DNA from: Staphylococcus capitis subsp. capitis
GTDB taxonomy: Bacteria; Bacillota; Bacilli; Staphylococcales; Staphylococcaceae
NCBI RefSeq assembly: GCF_040739495.1
Contig: NZ_CP145263.1
Location: 2,379,793 to 2,443,792 of the forward strand
Direction: 5' to 3'
Length of the DNA: 64,000 nucleotides
Part shown: positions 15,152 to 25,914 of the stretch, in pieces
Layout: every line of letters starts with the position of its first letter
How positions within the stretch are numbered: the first letter of the stretch is position 1
Position numbers and translations under genes: made by a program
The notes under the pieces: generated by a model
Seen by the model: the letters and a program-made list of their open reading frames with translations, nothing else
The model's database searches: none
Told to the model about the DNA's origin: nothing

Positions 15152-16323
15152 GTTTATCTAGAGAGACAGAAGTAATCTTTGATTCACGTAGAGGACAGGA
15201 TTATCACTCAGCAAATCCACCCTTATATGACTCTTCAACATTTCACCAAACAGTACTTGGTGGGAATGCACAATACGACTACGCAAGAAGTGGAAACCCA
15301 AACCGTACGCTTCTGGAAGAAAAATTAGCACGTTTAGAAGGTGGAAAATATGCTTTCGCTTATGCCTCAGGTATAGCAGCCATTACTGCTGTCTTACTTA
15401 CACTCAAATCAGACGATCATGTAATTCTTCCTGATGACATTTATGGTGGCACATTACGTCTTACTGAACAAATATTAAATCGTTTTAACATTAAATTTAC
15501 GACGGTAAATGCGACAAACATTCTAGAAATTAAAAATGCAATTCAATCAAATACAAAACTCATATATGTGGAAACGCCATCGAATCCACTTTTCAAAATT
15601 ACGGATATTCGTGCAGTAGCCAGAATAGCCAAACAAAACAACTTACTCTTAGCGGTAGATAATACCTTTATGACACCCCTTGGTCAATCTCCTTTAGCTC
15701 TAGGAGCAGATATTGTAGTACATAGTGCTACTAAATTTTTAGGTGGCCATAGTGATCTTATTGCTGGAGCAGCGATCACTAATCGTAAAGATATTGCAGA
15801 TGCCCTTTACCTCTTACAAAACGGTACTGGAACGGCGCTTTCAGCTCATGATAGTTGGACGTTAGCAAAGCATCTTAAAACATTACCTGTAAGATTTAAA
15901 CAATCTGTAGAAAATGCCGAACGTTTAGTTAAGTTCTTAAGTCAAAGTAACGCAATTGCTGAAGTATATTACCCAGGAAATAATCCAACACATTTAAGAC
16001 AGGCTTCAACCGGTGGTGCTGTCATTGGCTTCAGACTTAAAGACGAATCAAAGGCACAAACCTTTGTAGAGTCTCTAACTTTACCACTTGTGTCTGTCAG
16101 TCTTGGCGGAGTTGAAACAATCCTTTCCCACCCAGCCACAATGTCTCACGCAGCTGTTCCTGAGGCAATAAGAAATAAGAGAGGTATTACTTTCAGTTTA
16201 TTTCGCTTAAGTGTAGGACTAGAGGACCCAGAAGAAATCATTGCAGATATTAACTACGCTTTAAAGGAGGCTTTCAATGAGTCAATTTCTGAACCAATTG
16301 CAGAACAACGTTTTGGTAGCTGA
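15148..16323 (+). CDS. metC: Cystathionine beta-lyase
   Basis: A 391-residue PLP enzyme paralogous to MetI; the Lys is in VHSATKFLGGHSDLIAG (about residue 207) and the phosphate-site YDYARSGNPNR is near the N-terminus. It cleaves cystathionine to homocysteine, pyruvate and ammonia. It overlaps metI by four bases and metF by 47 bases, showing strong translational coupling in the operon. Confidence 0.92.
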   Translation: MSLSRETEVIFDSRRGQDYHSANPPLYDSSTFHQTVLGGNAQYDYARSGNPNRTLLEEKLARLEGGKYAFAYASGIAAITAVLLTLKSDDHVILPDDIYGGTLRLTEQILNRFNIKFTTVNATNILEIKNAIQSNTKLIYVETPSNPLFKITDIRAVARIAKQNNLLLAVDNTFMTPLGQSPLALGADIVVHSATKFLGGHSDLIAGAAITNRKDIADALYLLQNGTGTALSAHDSWTLAKHLKTLPVRFKQSVENAERLVKFLSQSNAIAEVYYPGNNPTHLRQASTGGAVIGFRLKDESKAQTFVESLTLPLVSVSLGGVETILSHPATMSHAAVPEAIRNKRGITFSLFRLSVGLEDPEEIIADINYALKEAFNESISEPIAEQRFGS

Positions 16324-18115
16324 TGGAGCTATCGGAACAATATTTTATTCAGAAGGGCTCGACACTTGCCCTGAAGCATATAACTTAACCCACCCTGATA
16401 ATGTAGAACGTATTCATCGCTCTTATATTGAAGCAGGTGCAAACGTCATTCAAACCAATACGTATGGTGCTAACTTTGAAAAGTTAAAAACTTTCGGCTT
16501 AGAACATCGTGTCAAAGAAATTCATAAAGCAGCAGTTCAAATTGCAAAACGTACAGCGCATCATGACACGTTCATCTTAGGAACTGTAGGTGGCTTTAGA
16601 GGTGTCAGACAAGATGACATCAGTTTGTCTACGATTCAATATCACACCGAATTACAAATTGATACTTTGATTGACGAGGGCGTAGATGCGCTACTATTTG
16701 AAACCTACTACGATTTAGACGAATTAAAAAGTATTGTTGTCGCCACACGTCGAAAGTATGAGATTCCTATCATCGCACAGTTGACCGCTTCAAATACGAA
16801 CTATCTTGTTGATGGTACTGAAATCAATGACGCTCTTAAACAACTGGTAGCATGTGGGGCTAATGTCGTAGGTCTCAATTGTCACCATGGTCCACACCAT
16901 ATGCAGCGTTCATTTTCACATATAGAACTTCCGGATAATGCCTATTTATCGTGTTATCCAAACGCGAGTCTCTTAGATATTGAAAACAGTGAATTTAAAT
17001 ATAGTGATAATGCCCAATATTTCGGAGATGTAGCACAAGAATTAATTAATGAAGGTGTGAGATTAATTGGCGGATGTTGCGGCACGACACCTGAGCACAT
17101 TCATTACATTAAGACTGCTGTTCAGGGTTTAACACCTATAAAAGACAAGAAGGTCGTTCCAATCACGAAGAAATCTAATCACAAACCCACGAAAGTGGTC
17201 AAACAGAATCTGACTTCTAAAGTTAAGAATGGTCCAACGGTCATTGTGGAACTTGATACTCCTAAGCACTTAGATACAGATACCTTCTTTGAAAATGTAG
17301 GCAAACTCGATGAAGCAGGTATCGATGCCGTCACATTAGCTGACAATTCGCTTGCAACGGTTCGAGTAAGCAATATTGCAGCCGCAAGTCTTATTAAACA
17401 ACAATATGATATCGAACCACTCGTTCACGTGACATGTCGCGACCGAAACCTTATCGGCCTGCAATCTCACCTTCTAGGATTATCACTCATTGGAGTAAAC
17501 GAAATTCTAGCAATTACAGGAGATCCTTCTAAAGTAGGTCACTTACCAGGAGCAACCAATGTCTACGATGTAAATTCAAAAGGTTTAACGGAACTCGCAT
17601 TGAGATTTAACCAAGGTATTAATACAGATGGTGATGCGCTGAAGAAACATACAAACTTCAACATCGCAGGTGCGTTCGATCCAAACGTACGTAAACTAGA
17701 CGGCGCTGTAAAGCGTCTTGAGAAAAAAGTCGCAAGCGGCATGAGCTATTTCATTACACAACCCGTCTACAGCAAAGAAAAAATTAAACAAGTTTATGAA
17801 GAAACGAAACATTTAAATACACCTTTCTTCATTGGCATTATGCCTATCGCTAGTTATAATAATGCACTTTTCTTACATAACGAAGTGCCAGGCATAAAGA
17901 TGTCAGAAGATGTATTGAACCAATTCAAAGCTGTTAAAGATGATAAAGAAAAAACGAAAGAGTTAAGTTTACGACTTTCAAAAGAATTAATCGATACAGT
18001 GCATGAATATTTTAATGGTTTATACATTATTACACCATTCCAGAAGGTGGATTACTCACTAGAACTCGCAGCATACTCTAAATCAATTACTGCTAATAAG
18101 GAGGCAATATTATGA
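16277..18115 (+). CDS. metF: Bifunctional homocysteine S-methyltransferase / methylenetetrahydrofolate reductase
   Basis: A 612-residue fusion. The N-terminal homocysteine methyltransferase domain (about 1-290) carries zinc-ligand Cys residues in GLNCHHG and [11 protein letters not shown]. The C-terminal MTHFR barrel (about 310-605) shows [22 protein letters not shown] and FFIGIMPI. It makes 5-methyl-THF for MetE and can also methylate homocysteine. The start lies inside the end of metC, with an AAAGGAGG site at 16262-16269. Confidence 0.92.
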   Translation: MSQFLNQLQNNVLVADGAIGTIFYSEGLDTCPEAYNLTHPDNVERIHRSYIEAGANVIQTNTYGANFEKLKTFGLEHRVKEIHKAAVQIAKRTAHHDTFILGTVGGFRGVRQDDISLSTIQYHTELQIDTLIDEGVDALLFETYYDLDELKSIVVATRRKYEIPIIAQLTASNTNYLVDGTEINDALKQLVACGANVVGLNCHHGPHHMQRSFSHIELPDNAYLSCYPNASLLDIENSEFKYSDNAQYFGDVAQELINEGVRLIGGCCGTTPEHIHYIKTAVQGLTPIKDKKVVPITKKSNHKPTKVVKQNLTSKVKNGPTVIVELDTPKHLDTDTFFENVGKLDEAGIDAVTLADNSLATVRVSNIAAASLIKQQYDIEPLVHVTCRDRNLIGLQSHLLGLSLIGVNEILAITGDPSKVGHLPGATNVYDVNSKGLTELALRFNQGINTDGDALKKHTNFNIAGAFDPNVRKLDGAVKRLEKKVASGMSYFITQPVYSKEKIKQVYEETKHLNTPFFIGIMPIASYNNALFLHNEVPGIKMSEDVLNQFKAVKDDKEKTKELSLRLSKELIDTVHEYFNGLYIITPFQKVDYSLELAAYSKSITANKEAIL

Positions 18116-20358
18116 CAACAATTAAAACTTCAAACTTAGGATTCCCAAGATTAGGTAGAAAAAGAGAATGGAAAAAAGCTATCGAAAGTTACTGGGCTAA
18201 AAAAATTAATAAAGCTAAATTAGATCAAACACTTACTGATTTACACAAAGAAAATCTATTACTTCAAAAGAATTATCATTTAGATAGTATTCCAGTTGGA
18301 GACTTCTCATTATATGACCATATTCTTGATACATCTTTACTATTCAATATTATTCCTAAACGTTTCCAAGGTCGCGAAGTTGATGACGATCTATTGTTTG
18401 ATATCGCCCGCGGTAATAAGGAACATGTAGCGAGTGCACTAATTAAATGGTTTAATACAAACTATCATTACATCGTACCGGAATGGGACAATGTAGAACC
18501 AAAAGTTGAGAAAAATACATTATTAGAACGATTCAAATATGCTCAATCTATTAATGTGAATGCTCACCCTGTGATTGTTGGACCTATCACATTCGTCAAA
18601 CTCTCTAAAGGTGACAACCAATCATTTGAAGAAAAAGTTCAAACATTGCTTCCACTTTATAAAGAAGTTTTATCATCATTGATTCAAGCTGGTGCTGAAT
18701 ATATTCAAATTGATGAACCTATTTTAGTAACTGACGATAGCGAGAGCTATGAGGATATTACAAAAGAAGCTTATGAATATTTTGCTCAAGCGGACTTAGG
18801 TGAAAAGTTAGTCATCCAAACTTACTTCGAACGTGTGCATTTAAAATTCTTAAGTTCATTACCAGTTGGCGGATTAGGTTTAGACTTTGTTCATGACAAT
18901 GGTTATAACTTAAAACAAATTGAAGCAGGAGATTTCGACTCAAGCAAGTCACTTTATGCTGGTATTATTGATGGTCGTAACGTGTGGGCTGCCGATATTG
19001 AAGCTAAAAAGCAATTAATCGAAACGTTGCAACAATATACTAATCAATTAGTAATTCAACCATCGTCCTCTCTCCTACATGTGCCAGTCTCATTAGATGA
19101 CGAAACGTTAGATGAATCTATTGCCGAAGGTTTGAGTTTTGCTACTGAAAAGTTAGACGAATTAGATGCATTACGACGTTTATTCAACAATAATGATAGC
19201 GCAAAATATGAAGAGCTCAAATTACGTTATGAACGTTTCCAAAGCCAATCATTTAAAAACCTTGAGTATGACTTTAATAGCGTTCCTACAACTCGTAAAT
19301 CACCATTCTCAGAACGTAAACAAAAACAATATGCACGTCTAAATTTACCGGATTTACCAACTACAACAATCGGGTCATTCCCTCAAACACGTGAAGTACG
19401 TAAATATCGTGAAGATTGGAAGAATCATCGCATTACAGATGCTGAATATCAAGAGTTCCTACAAAATGAAATTGCACGTTGGATTAAAATCCAAGAAGAC
19501 ATCGGTTTAGACGTCCTCGTGCATGGTGAATTCGAACGTAATGACATGGTTGAATTCTTCGGTGAAAAACTTCAAGGCTTCTTAGTAACTAAGTTTGGTT
19601 GGGTTCAATCCTATGGCTCTCGTGCAGTTAAACCACCTGTGATTTACGGGGATGTAAAATGGACTGAACCTTTAACTGTTAAAGAAACAGTCTATGCACA
19701 AAGCTTAACTGATAAGCCAGTCAAAGGTATGTTAACTGGACCAGTAACAATTCTTAACTGGTCATTTGAACGTGTAGATGTACCACGTAAAGTTGTTCAA
19801 GATCAAATTGCATTAGCTATTGATGAAGAAGTCTTAGCGCTTGAAGAAGCAGGCATTAAAGTTATTCAAGTAGACGAACCAGCATTACGTGAAGGCTTAC
19901 CATTACGTTCTGAATATCATAATCAATACTTGAAAGATGCCGTCAACTCATTCAAGTTAGCAACATCGTCCGTTCATGATGAAACACAAATTCATACACA
20001 TATGTGCTATTCTCAATTCGGACAAATCATTCATGCTATTCACGACTTAGATGCTGATGTTATATCAATTGAAACATCACGTAGTCATGGTGATTTGATC
20101 AAAGACTTTGAAGATATCAATTATAATTTAGGTATCGGATTAGGTGTTTATGATATTCATAGTCCACGTATTCCGACTGAAGAAGAAATTACAACAGCAA
20201 TTAATCGTTCTTTACAGCAAATCGATCGTTCATTATTCTGGGTAAATCCAGATTGTGGTCTTAAAACGCGTAAAGAAGACGAAGTGAAAGATGCCTTAAC
20301 AGTTTTAGTTAATGCCGTTAAGAAGAAACGCCAAGACAACAATGCAACAACAGCTTAA
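18112..20358 (+). CDS. metE: Cobalamin-independent methionine synthase
   Basis: A 748-residue two-barrel enzyme of normal length. The N-terminal [15 protein letters not shown] binds folate. The C-terminal barrel has [27 protein letters not shown], the zinc ligands in HTHMCYSQF and the final Cys in NPDCGLKTR. It transfers the methyl group of methyl-THF to homocysteine, the last step of the pathway. Its ATG overlaps the metF stop. Confidence 0.96.
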   Translation: MTTIKTSNLGFPRLGRKREWKKAIESYWAKKINKAKLDQTLTDLHKENLLLQKNYHLDSIPVGDFSLYDHILDTSLLFNIIPKRFQGREVDDDLLFDIARGNKEHVASALIKWFNTNYHYIVPEWDNVEPKVEKNTLLERFKYAQSINVNAHPVIVGPITFVKLSKGDNQSFEEKVQTLLPLYKEVLSSLIQAGAEYIQIDEPILVTDDSESYEDITKEAYEYFAQADLGEKLVIQTYFERVHLKFLSSLPVGGLGLDFVHDNGYNLKQIEAGDFDSSKSLYAGIIDGRNVWAADIEAKKQLIETLQQYTNQLVIQPSSSLLHVPVSLDDETLDESIAEGLSFATEKLDELDALRRLFNNNDSAKYEELKLRYERFQSQSFKNLEYDFNSVPTTRKSPFSERKQKQYARLNLPDLPTTTIGSFPQTREVRKYREDWKNHRITDAEYQEFLQNEIARWIKIQEDIGLDVLVHGEFERNDMVEFFGEKLQGFLVTKFGWVQSYGSRAVKPPVIYGDVKWTEPLTVKETVYAQSLTDKPVKGMLTGPVTILNWSFERVDVPRKVVQDQIALAIDEEVLALEEAGIKVIQVDEPALREGLPLRSEYHNQYLKDAVNSFKLATSSVHDETQIHTHMCYSQFGQIIHAIHDLDADVISIETSRSHGDLIKDFEDINYNLGIGLGVYDIHSPRIPTEEEITTAINRSLQQIDRSLFWVNPDCGLKTRKEDEVKDALTVLVNAVKKKRQDNNATTA

Positions 20359-20379
20359 TATCATTCAGAGGTGATGCTT

Positions 20380-21123
20380 ATGACAAACTATCCTTTATGG
20401 GAGCAACTCAATCAACTTAAAGAGGCCCAATGGGTCGACTTAACTCATACGTTCGATCCAGACATTCCTCGCTTTAGTGAGTTTGAAAAAGGCGAAGTTT
20501 CAACACTCTTTAACGTCAAAGATCATGGTTTTTACGTTCAACGATGGAATATCGTTACTCAATATGGTACACATATCGATGCGCCTATTCATTTTGTGGA
20601 AAATAAGAGATATTTAGAAGAGTTAGACTTGAAAGAACTAGTATTACCACTCATTGTCTTAGATTACTCTAAAGAGGTTGCAGAGAATGCAGATTTCATC
20701 GTGACACGACAACACCTTGAAGAATGGGAAAGTCAGCACGGCAAAATTGAAGCCGGTACCTTCGTCGCACTCCGTACAGATTGGTCTAAACGTTGGCCAG
20801 ATATAGATCAGTTTGAAAATAAGGACTCCGACGGCAACCAACATTTACCTGGTTGGGGTTTAGATGCGTTAAAATTTCTTATAGAAGAACGTGGCGTAAA
20901 ATCTATAGGCCATGAAACGTTTGATACCGATGCCTCAGTTGATACTGCTAAAAATGGGGATATCGTAGGAGAACGTTATATTCTAGGTAAAGATACATTC
21001 CAACTTGAATTATTAACAAACTTAGATCAACTTCCTACAAGAGGGGCCATTATTTATGCAATAAGTCCTAAACCTAAAAATGCACCCGGCTTCCCTGTCA
21101 GAGCATTCGCAATCAAACCATAA
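20380..21123 (+). CDS. Cyclase-family (kynurenine-formamidase-like) metal hydrolase
   Basis: A 247-residue protein starting at ATG 20380, seven bases after AGAGGTG; upstream GTG/ATG codons overlap that site. It has the metal-binding signature QYGTHIDAPIHF (about residue 66) of the cyclase/KynB family and a His/Glu site in GHETFDTDASVD. It closes the met operon, 21 bases after metE. Why a hydrolase is coregulated with methionine synthesis is not clear; a by-product detoxifying role is possible. Staphylococcal met operons are described with an extra last gene, which this may be. Confidence 0.7.
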   Translation: MTNYPLWEQLNQLKEAQWVDLTHTFDPDIPRFSEFEKGEVSTLFNVKDHGFYVQRWNIVTQYGTHIDAPIHFVENKRYLEELDLKELVLPLIVLDYSKEVAENADFIVTRQHLEEWESQHGKIEAGTFVALRTDWSKRWPDIDQFENKDSDGNQHLPGWGLDALKFLIEERGVKSIGHETFDTDASVDTAKNGDIVGERYILGKDTFQLELLTNLDQLPTRGAIIYAISPKPKNAPGFPVRAFAIKP

Positions 21124-21380
21124 AAGTAAAAAGATTTGAGCGATTCTATTTAAAACAATCAACTATCGAGTATATCAATCATCTAAAGTAACATACTCAA
21201 ACACTTTGGTGGGCTTTGAGCCGGCTTGCCAAAGATTCATAACTCAAGGTGCAACACAGCCTTAACAAAAATTAAGGTCATACATCTCTTTTGCCATGAG
21301 TTACATGCGCGAATCGTAATGAAAGAGCCATTCGTTACGTCATCGCCCAATCTAACCTTCCTATTTTAATAAATATAATA
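21124..21380. other. Gene-free stretch with hairpin-rich sequence
   Basis: No open frame of note. A CTTTGG...CCAAAG hairpin with a GAGCCGGCTTGC interior lies at about 21198-21235, and CCTTAA/TTAAGG follows at 21261-21281. It does not match a riboswitch I know. It may be the processed 3' tail of the met mRNA or a decayed gene. Confidence 0.25.
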
Positions 21381-21425
21381 AAGCTTTAAGTGATATCGTA
21401 GTAGAGTATCACTTAAAGCTTTTAT
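21381..21425. terminator. Bidirectional terminator between met operon and CoA-transferase operon
   Basis: Perfect long arms AAGCTTTAAGTGATA and TATCACTTAAAGCTT surround an eleven-base loop, with T-rich sequence on both strands. Confidence 0.85.
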
Positions 21426-21514
21426 AATGTAGCTATTAATTTTTAAATCAGTATTAAAATGATGAAAACCAGAAAGAGAGGCGACTTAATTCAACTTCCC
21501 CTTCACAGTCGCAT

Positions 21515-22162
21515 TTACTTCAAACAATTCAAAAAGTGTGCTTCTGTTTTGTCTTCAACTTCTTCAAGTGTCACACCATCTTGTAACTCAACCAAACGCA
21601 TCTGACCATCAATAAAATCAAATACGGCTAAATCGGTAATTAATCTAGATACAACACCCGCACCAGTTAATGGTAAATCACATTGCTTTTTCACCTTTGA
21701 CGCACCATGTTTATTGGTATGGAACATAATCACCACAACCTTTTTAGCACCAACAACTAAATCCATTGCGCCTCCCATACCTTTGACGAGTTTGCCAGGA
21801 ATCATATAATTCGCTAAATCGCCTGTTTCAGATACTTCCATTCCGCCTAGAATTGCTAAATCTATATGTCCACCTCGAATCATCGCAAAAGATTCTGCAT
21901 TATCGAAATAACTCGCCCCTTTTGCGACTGTCACTGTTTCTTTGCCTGCATTGATCAAGTCTGGATCTAGCTCGTCTTCAGTCGGATAAGGGCCTATACC
22001 AAGTAAACCATTTTCCGATTGAAAATAAACATTCTCTACACTTTCAGGCATCGCATTCGCTACCAATGTTGGCATACCAATACCTAAATTAATGTACATA
22101 TCACTTTTAATTTCACGTCCTGCACGTAGCAAGATTTTCTCTTTAGGTGTTAATTCAGCCAT
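21515..22162 (-). CDS. 3-oxoacid/acetoacetate CoA-transferase subunit B
   Basis: A 215-residue class I CoA-transferase beta subunit. The catalytic Glu is in the SENGLLGIGP motif (about residue 49), and NLGIGMPTLVAN is near the start. With the neighbouring A subunit it moves CoA between acids such as succinate or acetate and acetoacetate. It is the last of three minus-strand genes (thiolase, A, B) separated by only a few bases, so the unit converts acetoacetate to acetyl-CoA or the reverse. Confidence 0.9.
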   Translation of the reverse strand: MAELTPKEKILLRAGREIKSDMYINLGIGMPTLVANAMPESVENVYFQSENGLLGIGPYPTEDELDPDLINAGKETVTVAKGASYFDNAESFAMIRGGHIDLAILGGMEVSETGDLANYMIPGKLVKGMGGAMDLVVGAKKVVVIMFHTNKHGASKVKKQCDLPLTGAGVVSRLITDLAVFDFIDGQMRLVELQDGVTLEEVEDKTEAHFLNCLK

Positions 22163-22166
22163 GCGT

Positions 22167-22862
22167 CTAACCCTCCCTTAGTGTTCTTTTTTCGATGCGT
22201 TTTTCAAAATTTTCACCTTCGAAAATATAATCTACATAGATACCTGGGAGATGTACCTGATTAGGATCAATTTCACCAACGTCAACAATCTTCTCTACTT
22301 CAACCACGGTAGTTTTTGCAGCCATCGCACATAATGGATTAAAATTACGTGCCGTTTTATTAAATATTAAATTTCCAGCTGTATCCGCTATATCAGCTTT
22401 TACGATGGCAAAGTCTCCTTGAATCGCTTCTTCCATGACATACTCACGGCCATTAAATACGCGTGTTTCTTTGCCTTCAGCAATCTCAGTACCTACACCT
22501 GTGGCAGTGTAAAATGCGGGAATCCCCGCCCCTCCTGCACGTAATTTTTCTGCTAATGTCCCTTGAGGCGTAAGCTCTACGTCTAACTCACCTGAGATAA
22601 ATTGCTCTTCGAATAATTTATTTTCTCCTACATAGGAACTAATCATCTTGTCCACTTGTTTATCCTGAAGTAACACACCAAGGCCAAAGTCGTCTACACC
22701 ACAATTGTTACTAACAACAGTAAGTCTCTTTGTACCACGTGCTTGAATAGCTGCAATACTGTGTTCGGGAATGCCACATAGACCAAACCCACCAGCAAGT
22801 ATAGTCATGCCATCCTCTAAATGTTCAAAGGCAGATTCAATATTCGTAATGACTTTACCCAT
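22167..22862 (-). CDS. 3-oxoacid/acetoacetate CoA-transferase subunit A
   Basis: A 231-residue alpha subunit with the CoA-transferase signature [19 protein letters not shown] (residues 18-36) and [11 protein letters not shown]. It is four bases upstream of subunit B and four downstream of the thiolase. It acts in the cytoplasm as a heteromer with B; the acid specificity is not readable. Confidence 0.9.
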   Translation of the reverse strand: MGKVITNIESAFEHLEDGMTILAGGFGLCGIPEHSIAAIQARGTKRLTVVSNNCGVDDFGLGVLLQDKQVDKMISSYVGENKLFEEQFISGELDVELTPQGTLAEKLRAGGAGIPAFYTATGVGTEIAEGKETRVFNGREYVMEEAIQGDFAIVKADIADTAGNLIFNKTARNFNPLCAMAAKTTVVEVEKIVDVGEIDPNQVHLPGIYVDYIFEGENFEKRIEKRTLREG

Positions 22863-22865
22863 GCA

Positions 22866-24053
22866 TTATCCCTCCTCATAGTGAGAGACAACAGTAGCGA
22901 TACCTTGTCCTCCACCAATACATAATGAAGCGATACCCGTTTTTGTGGTTTCGTTCAATTGATGTAATAACGTTACAAGTATACGCGCACCTGATGCACC
23001 GATAGGATGACCTAGCGCAATTGCGCCACCTTTCACATTTACCTTATCTTGTGGTAGTTGAAGTTCGCGATCAACTGCCAATGATTGAGACGCAAAGGCT
23101 TCATTTAATTCGAAAACATCAATATCTGAAACTGATTTATTCGAGCGCTTCAATGCTTGACGAACCGCTTCAACAGGACCAATACCCATGATTGATGGAT
23201 CCACGCCACTCGTACCGAAACTATCAAGAATTGCAATCGGCTTAACACCTAAGGCTTTTGCTTTCTCTTCAGTCATCACTAACATCGCAGCCGCACCATC
23301 GTTAATACCGGACGCATTACCAGCTGTTACTGAACCATCCTTTTTAAAGGCAGGACGTAACTTGCCTAACTTATCTGCTGTTGTGCCTTGGCGAATACCT
23401 TCATCTTGTGAAACAACGATAGGATCACCTTTACGCTGAGGTACCTCAACCGGCACAATTTCAGCGTCAAACCCACCAGTTTCTTGTGCATGCGCCGCCT
23501 TTTGTTGAGATTGAGCTGCGAATTGGTCTTGTTCCTCTCTACTGATTCCATATTTTTCAACTAAATTCTCCGCAGTAATTCCCATATGGTAATCGTTGAA
23601 TTTATCCGTTAAACCATCACTTACCATACTATCTTCTAATGTTTGATTGCCCATTTTAAAGCAAAAGCGACCATTTTTTAATAACATTGGTGATTGCGAC
23701 ATACTCTCCATGCCACCTGCAATAACGACCTCATTATCACCTGCTACGATAGATTGATATGCAAGTTGAATTGCTTTCAATCCAGAACCACATACTTTAT
23801 TCAATGTAAATGCCGGCGTAGCTTCAGATAATCCTCCTTTAATAGAAGCAATACGTGCAGGGTTTTGTCCTTGGCCTGCTTGTAAGACATTGCCCATAAT
23901 CACTTCATTGATTTCATTTGAATCTATACCTGTATTTTTAACGATGTGCTTGATGACTGTTGCACCTAAATCATATGCAGGTACATCTTTGAATGCGCCT
24001 CCAAATACGCCAATAGGTGTACGATATGCTTCTGCTAGTACTACTCGTGTCAT
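22866..24053 (-). CDS. Acetyl-CoA C-acetyltransferase (thiolase)
   Basis: A 395-residue thiolase. The nucleophile Cys is in [12 protein letters not shown] (about residue 88), the [12 protein letters not shown] helix follows, the His is in [16 protein letters not shown], and the second Cys is in CIGGGQG near the end. It condenses two acetyl-CoA to acetoacetyl-CoA or cleaves it. A thiolase gene beside the met operon is a conserved staphylococcal arrangement. Here it heads an operon with CoA-transferase. Confidence 0.92.
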   Translation of the reverse strand: MTRVVLAEAYRTPIGVFGGAFKDVPAYDLGATVIKHIVKNTGIDSNEINEVIMGNVLQAGQGQNPARIASIKGGLSEATPAFTLNKVCGSGLKAIQLAYQSIVAGDNEVVIAGGMESMSQSPMLLKNGRFCFKMGNQTLEDSMVSDGLTDKFNDYHMGITAENLVEKYGISREEQDQFAAQSQQKAAHAQETGGFDAEIVPVEVPQRKGDPIVVSQDEGIRQGTTADKLGKLRPAFKKDGSVTAGNASGINDGAAAMLVMTEEKAKALGVKPIAILDSFGTSGVDPSIMGIGPVEAVRQALKRSNKSVSDIDVFELNEAFASQSLAVDRELQLPQDKVNVKGGAIALGHPIGASGARILVTLLHQLNETTKTGIASLCIGGGQGIATVVSHYEEG

Positions 24054-24456
24054 GTATTTTTCATCTCCTTATTATTTATCTTTTTATTCTGAAAATGGGG
24101 GTCGAACCACATGTCAGTCTCATGTAATTTTCCCTAATCTATAAAACAGTAAAACGTCTATATATTAAATATGAATTTTACCCGAATTACTGTTCTTTAA
24201 GGTACGATTTAAGTATGTATTCATACATCGCGCGTTCCCACTCATTACTGACAATAGTACCAAAATTTAGCTTTAATTTTCCAGAAACAATACATGTCTC
24301 AATAGATAAAAATTGTATTGCATGATTAAAACGTTTAACTTGTCATTTTAAGACTGACCTTTCATGAAATATTACCTTAATTAATCATCTAATATTATGT
24401 ATAACACAAAAAATATAAGGGAATTATTTAAAAAGTAGATAAAGGGGGAGAAATAT
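24054..24456. other. Intergenic stretch with a possible gene relic
   Basis: On the minus strand 24187-24342 is open for about 51 codons (ending YEYILKSYLKEQ) but has no start codon or ribosome site, so it may be the 3' remnant of a gene. The remainder is AT-rich and should hold the divergent promoters of the thiolase operon and the VOC gene. Confidence 0.25.
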
Positions 24457-24843
24457 ATGGATATTATTGCAAATAGTATATTCGTTGAAAATCAAGAAGA
24501 AGCATTACAATTTTATACAAACGTGTTAGGCTTTAAGAAAAAACGCGATGAACCTGTCGGAGAGGGATTTCGCTGGTTAACACTCGTCTCTCCAACACAT
24601 CAAGATGGTACAGAATTAATTCTAGAACCAAACGGCAACCCCATTTCTAAAGACTATCAAGAGCGCTTATATGAAGCTGGAATCCCAATTACAATGTTTG
24701 GTGTTAAAGATGTACAACAGACGTATGAAGCGTTATTAGAATCAAATGTTAACTTTAAAGTTACACCTACAACGATGGGTAGCGTTAGAATGGCTATTTT
24801 TGATGATACTTGTGGTAATTTAATTCAAATTATTGAAAATTAA
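24457..24843 (+). CDS. VOC (glyoxalase/bleomycin-resistance) family protein
   Basis: A 128-residue protein made of two beta-alpha-beta-beta-beta units: ANSIFVENQEEALQFYTNVLGF at the start and YEALLESNVNFKVTP followed by FDDTCGNLIQII at the end. Glu residues in TELILEP and the N-terminal region could be metal ligands. The family includes lyases, dioxygenases and drug-binding proteins; the substrate is not predictable. It stands alone behind an AAAGGGGGAG ribosome site. Confidence 0.8.
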   Translation: MDIIANSIFVENQEEALQFYTNVLGFKKKRDEPVGEGFRWLTLVSPTHQDGTELILEPNGNPISKDYQERLYEAGIPITMFGVKDVQQTYEALLESNVNFKVTPTTMGSVRMAIFDDTCGNLIQIIEN

Positions 24844-24849
24844 ATAAAA

Positions 24850-24935
24850 AATAAGAAGATATAGCTGGATTTAATACGGTCGGGTAGACTGCCCGCATGA
24901 TTAAAACCCATATAGCTATTTCTTCTCGATTTTTA
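24850..24935 (+). terminator. Terminator region after the VOC gene
   Basis: AGAAGATATAGCT at 24854 pairs with AGCTATTTCTTCT near 24915-24927, with an inner CGGG/CCCG hairpin, giving a branched structure before a T-rich stretch. Confidence 0.5.
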
Positions 24936-25022
24936 ATATCATGTTATGAATATAAGGCGAGAACTATTGTTGATTATTATGAATTGAGAAATGTATACTT
25001 ACTTTCCTTTACATTTGCCGTA

Positions 25023-25274
25023 TTACTTATTAATTGAAACATCATCAACTGAATCTTTTAGCTTTTTCATTTCACTATCTAAAAACTCTTGATGAGGTAC
25101 ATCGAAATACTTACTTAAAACAAGTGCATCTTCCATTTTGGGTTCGTTCTTACCATTTTCCTATTCCTAAATATGATGAACTTCATATTTAGTACCAAAT
25201 TTCTTGTTTAAGTCTTCTACAAGCTCTTTAATTTCTAAATTATTTTTTTCTCGAATATTGTGTAAATTATTCAT
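25023..25274 (-). pseudogene. Paralogue of the 438-695 HTH gene with two in-frame TAG codons
   Basis: From ATG 25274 (GGGAGT site upstream) the frame reads an 83-residue XRE-like protein similar along its length to the product of 438-695 (NLEIKELVEDLNKKFGTKYE, then ENGKNEPKMEDAL). Both Trp codons of the shared I-W-E-W-E motif are TAG here (25167-25169 and 25161-25163); everything else is open. Each change is a single G-to-A step from TGG. It is therefore an otherwise well-preserved but inactive gene, unless the stops are suppressed. Confidence 0.75.
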
Positions 25275-25385
25275 ACTCAACACTCCCTGAAAGTCTTTTA
25301 TACACATCACTTAAATACTTTGTTAAGTCTCTTTACTTTTAGAGAATTCATTTTCAATAAATGATAATAGTGATGATAAAACTAA

Positions 25386-25589
25386 TTACTTCTGTTGATA
25401 CGTTTCAATAGCCTGATGAATTGTATCATGTAAACTTGGTTCTTCAAGCCAATGATGAAATCTTTCAATGATGTCTCTAGGGGTAGAGATATCTTCAGGA
25501 AAATCAATATCTTTCATACCTTCAAATAAATCGCCAAAATGACTTTTCTCACCTTCATAGTTTTTCATGAAGTTATAAAAACTCACCAC
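25386..25589 (-). CDS. YozE-like (SAM-fold) small protein
   Basis: A 67-residue acidic protein with the YozE pattern SFYNFMKNYEGEKSHFGDL...DFPEDI...RDIIERFHHWLEE. The start is one of two adjacent GTG codons (25589 or 25586) behind AGGAGG at 25595-25600; an upstream longer reading has no ribosome site. YozE proteins adopt a sterile-alpha-motif-like fold of unknown function. It is a lone gene between the HTH pseudogene and the XRE/ABC operon. Confidence 0.7.
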   Translation of the reverse strand: MVSFYNFMKNYEGEKSHFGDLFEGMKDIDFPEDISTPRDIIERFHHWLEEPSLHDTIHQAIETYQQK

Positions 25590-25842
25590 TTGCACCTCCT
25601 GCATTTCATAACAATAGATATATATTAACAAAATATATACATTTCCAAAATACATTTGTTTTAATTTATTAGCGAAAAAATGTAAATAAACATTACAATT
25701 AATTGAATACATTTTTTAAATTAAATGTAACGACAATATTCCTTTAACAATCGCTCGTTTAGTTCGAGTAAAGACAATCCCTTTCCCTCTTAAACCTTTA
25801 GCAGACATTTGAATTAACTTAAATGTTTTGACTTTAATGCGC

Positions 25843-25877
25843 GTCAATTTGACTAATATACTTGTCAAATTGACTAA
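25843..25877. promoter_or_regulatory. Two tandem palindromic operators before the XRE/ABC operon
   Basis: GTCAATTTGACTAA (25843-25856) and GTCAAATTGACTAA (25864-25877) each contain the palindrome GTCAA-N-TTGAC, and they are spaced 21 bases, two helical turns. The second overlaps a possible -35 TTGTCA (25862) with TATGTT (25885) as -10. It is a likely binding site for the XRE protein encoded immediately downstream. Confidence 0.6.
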
Positions 25878-25914
25878 AGTAATATATGTTATTGATGTAA
25901 GGAGTTGATAGAAA

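Noticed and set aside
21124..21380. SAM or other riboswitch next to the met genes
   Set aside because: None of the core motifs of SAM riboswitches is seen, and it lies after the operon rather than before it.
24187..24342. Functional small gene upstream of the thiolase
   Set aside because: No start codon or ribosome site in about 51 open codons; at most a relic.
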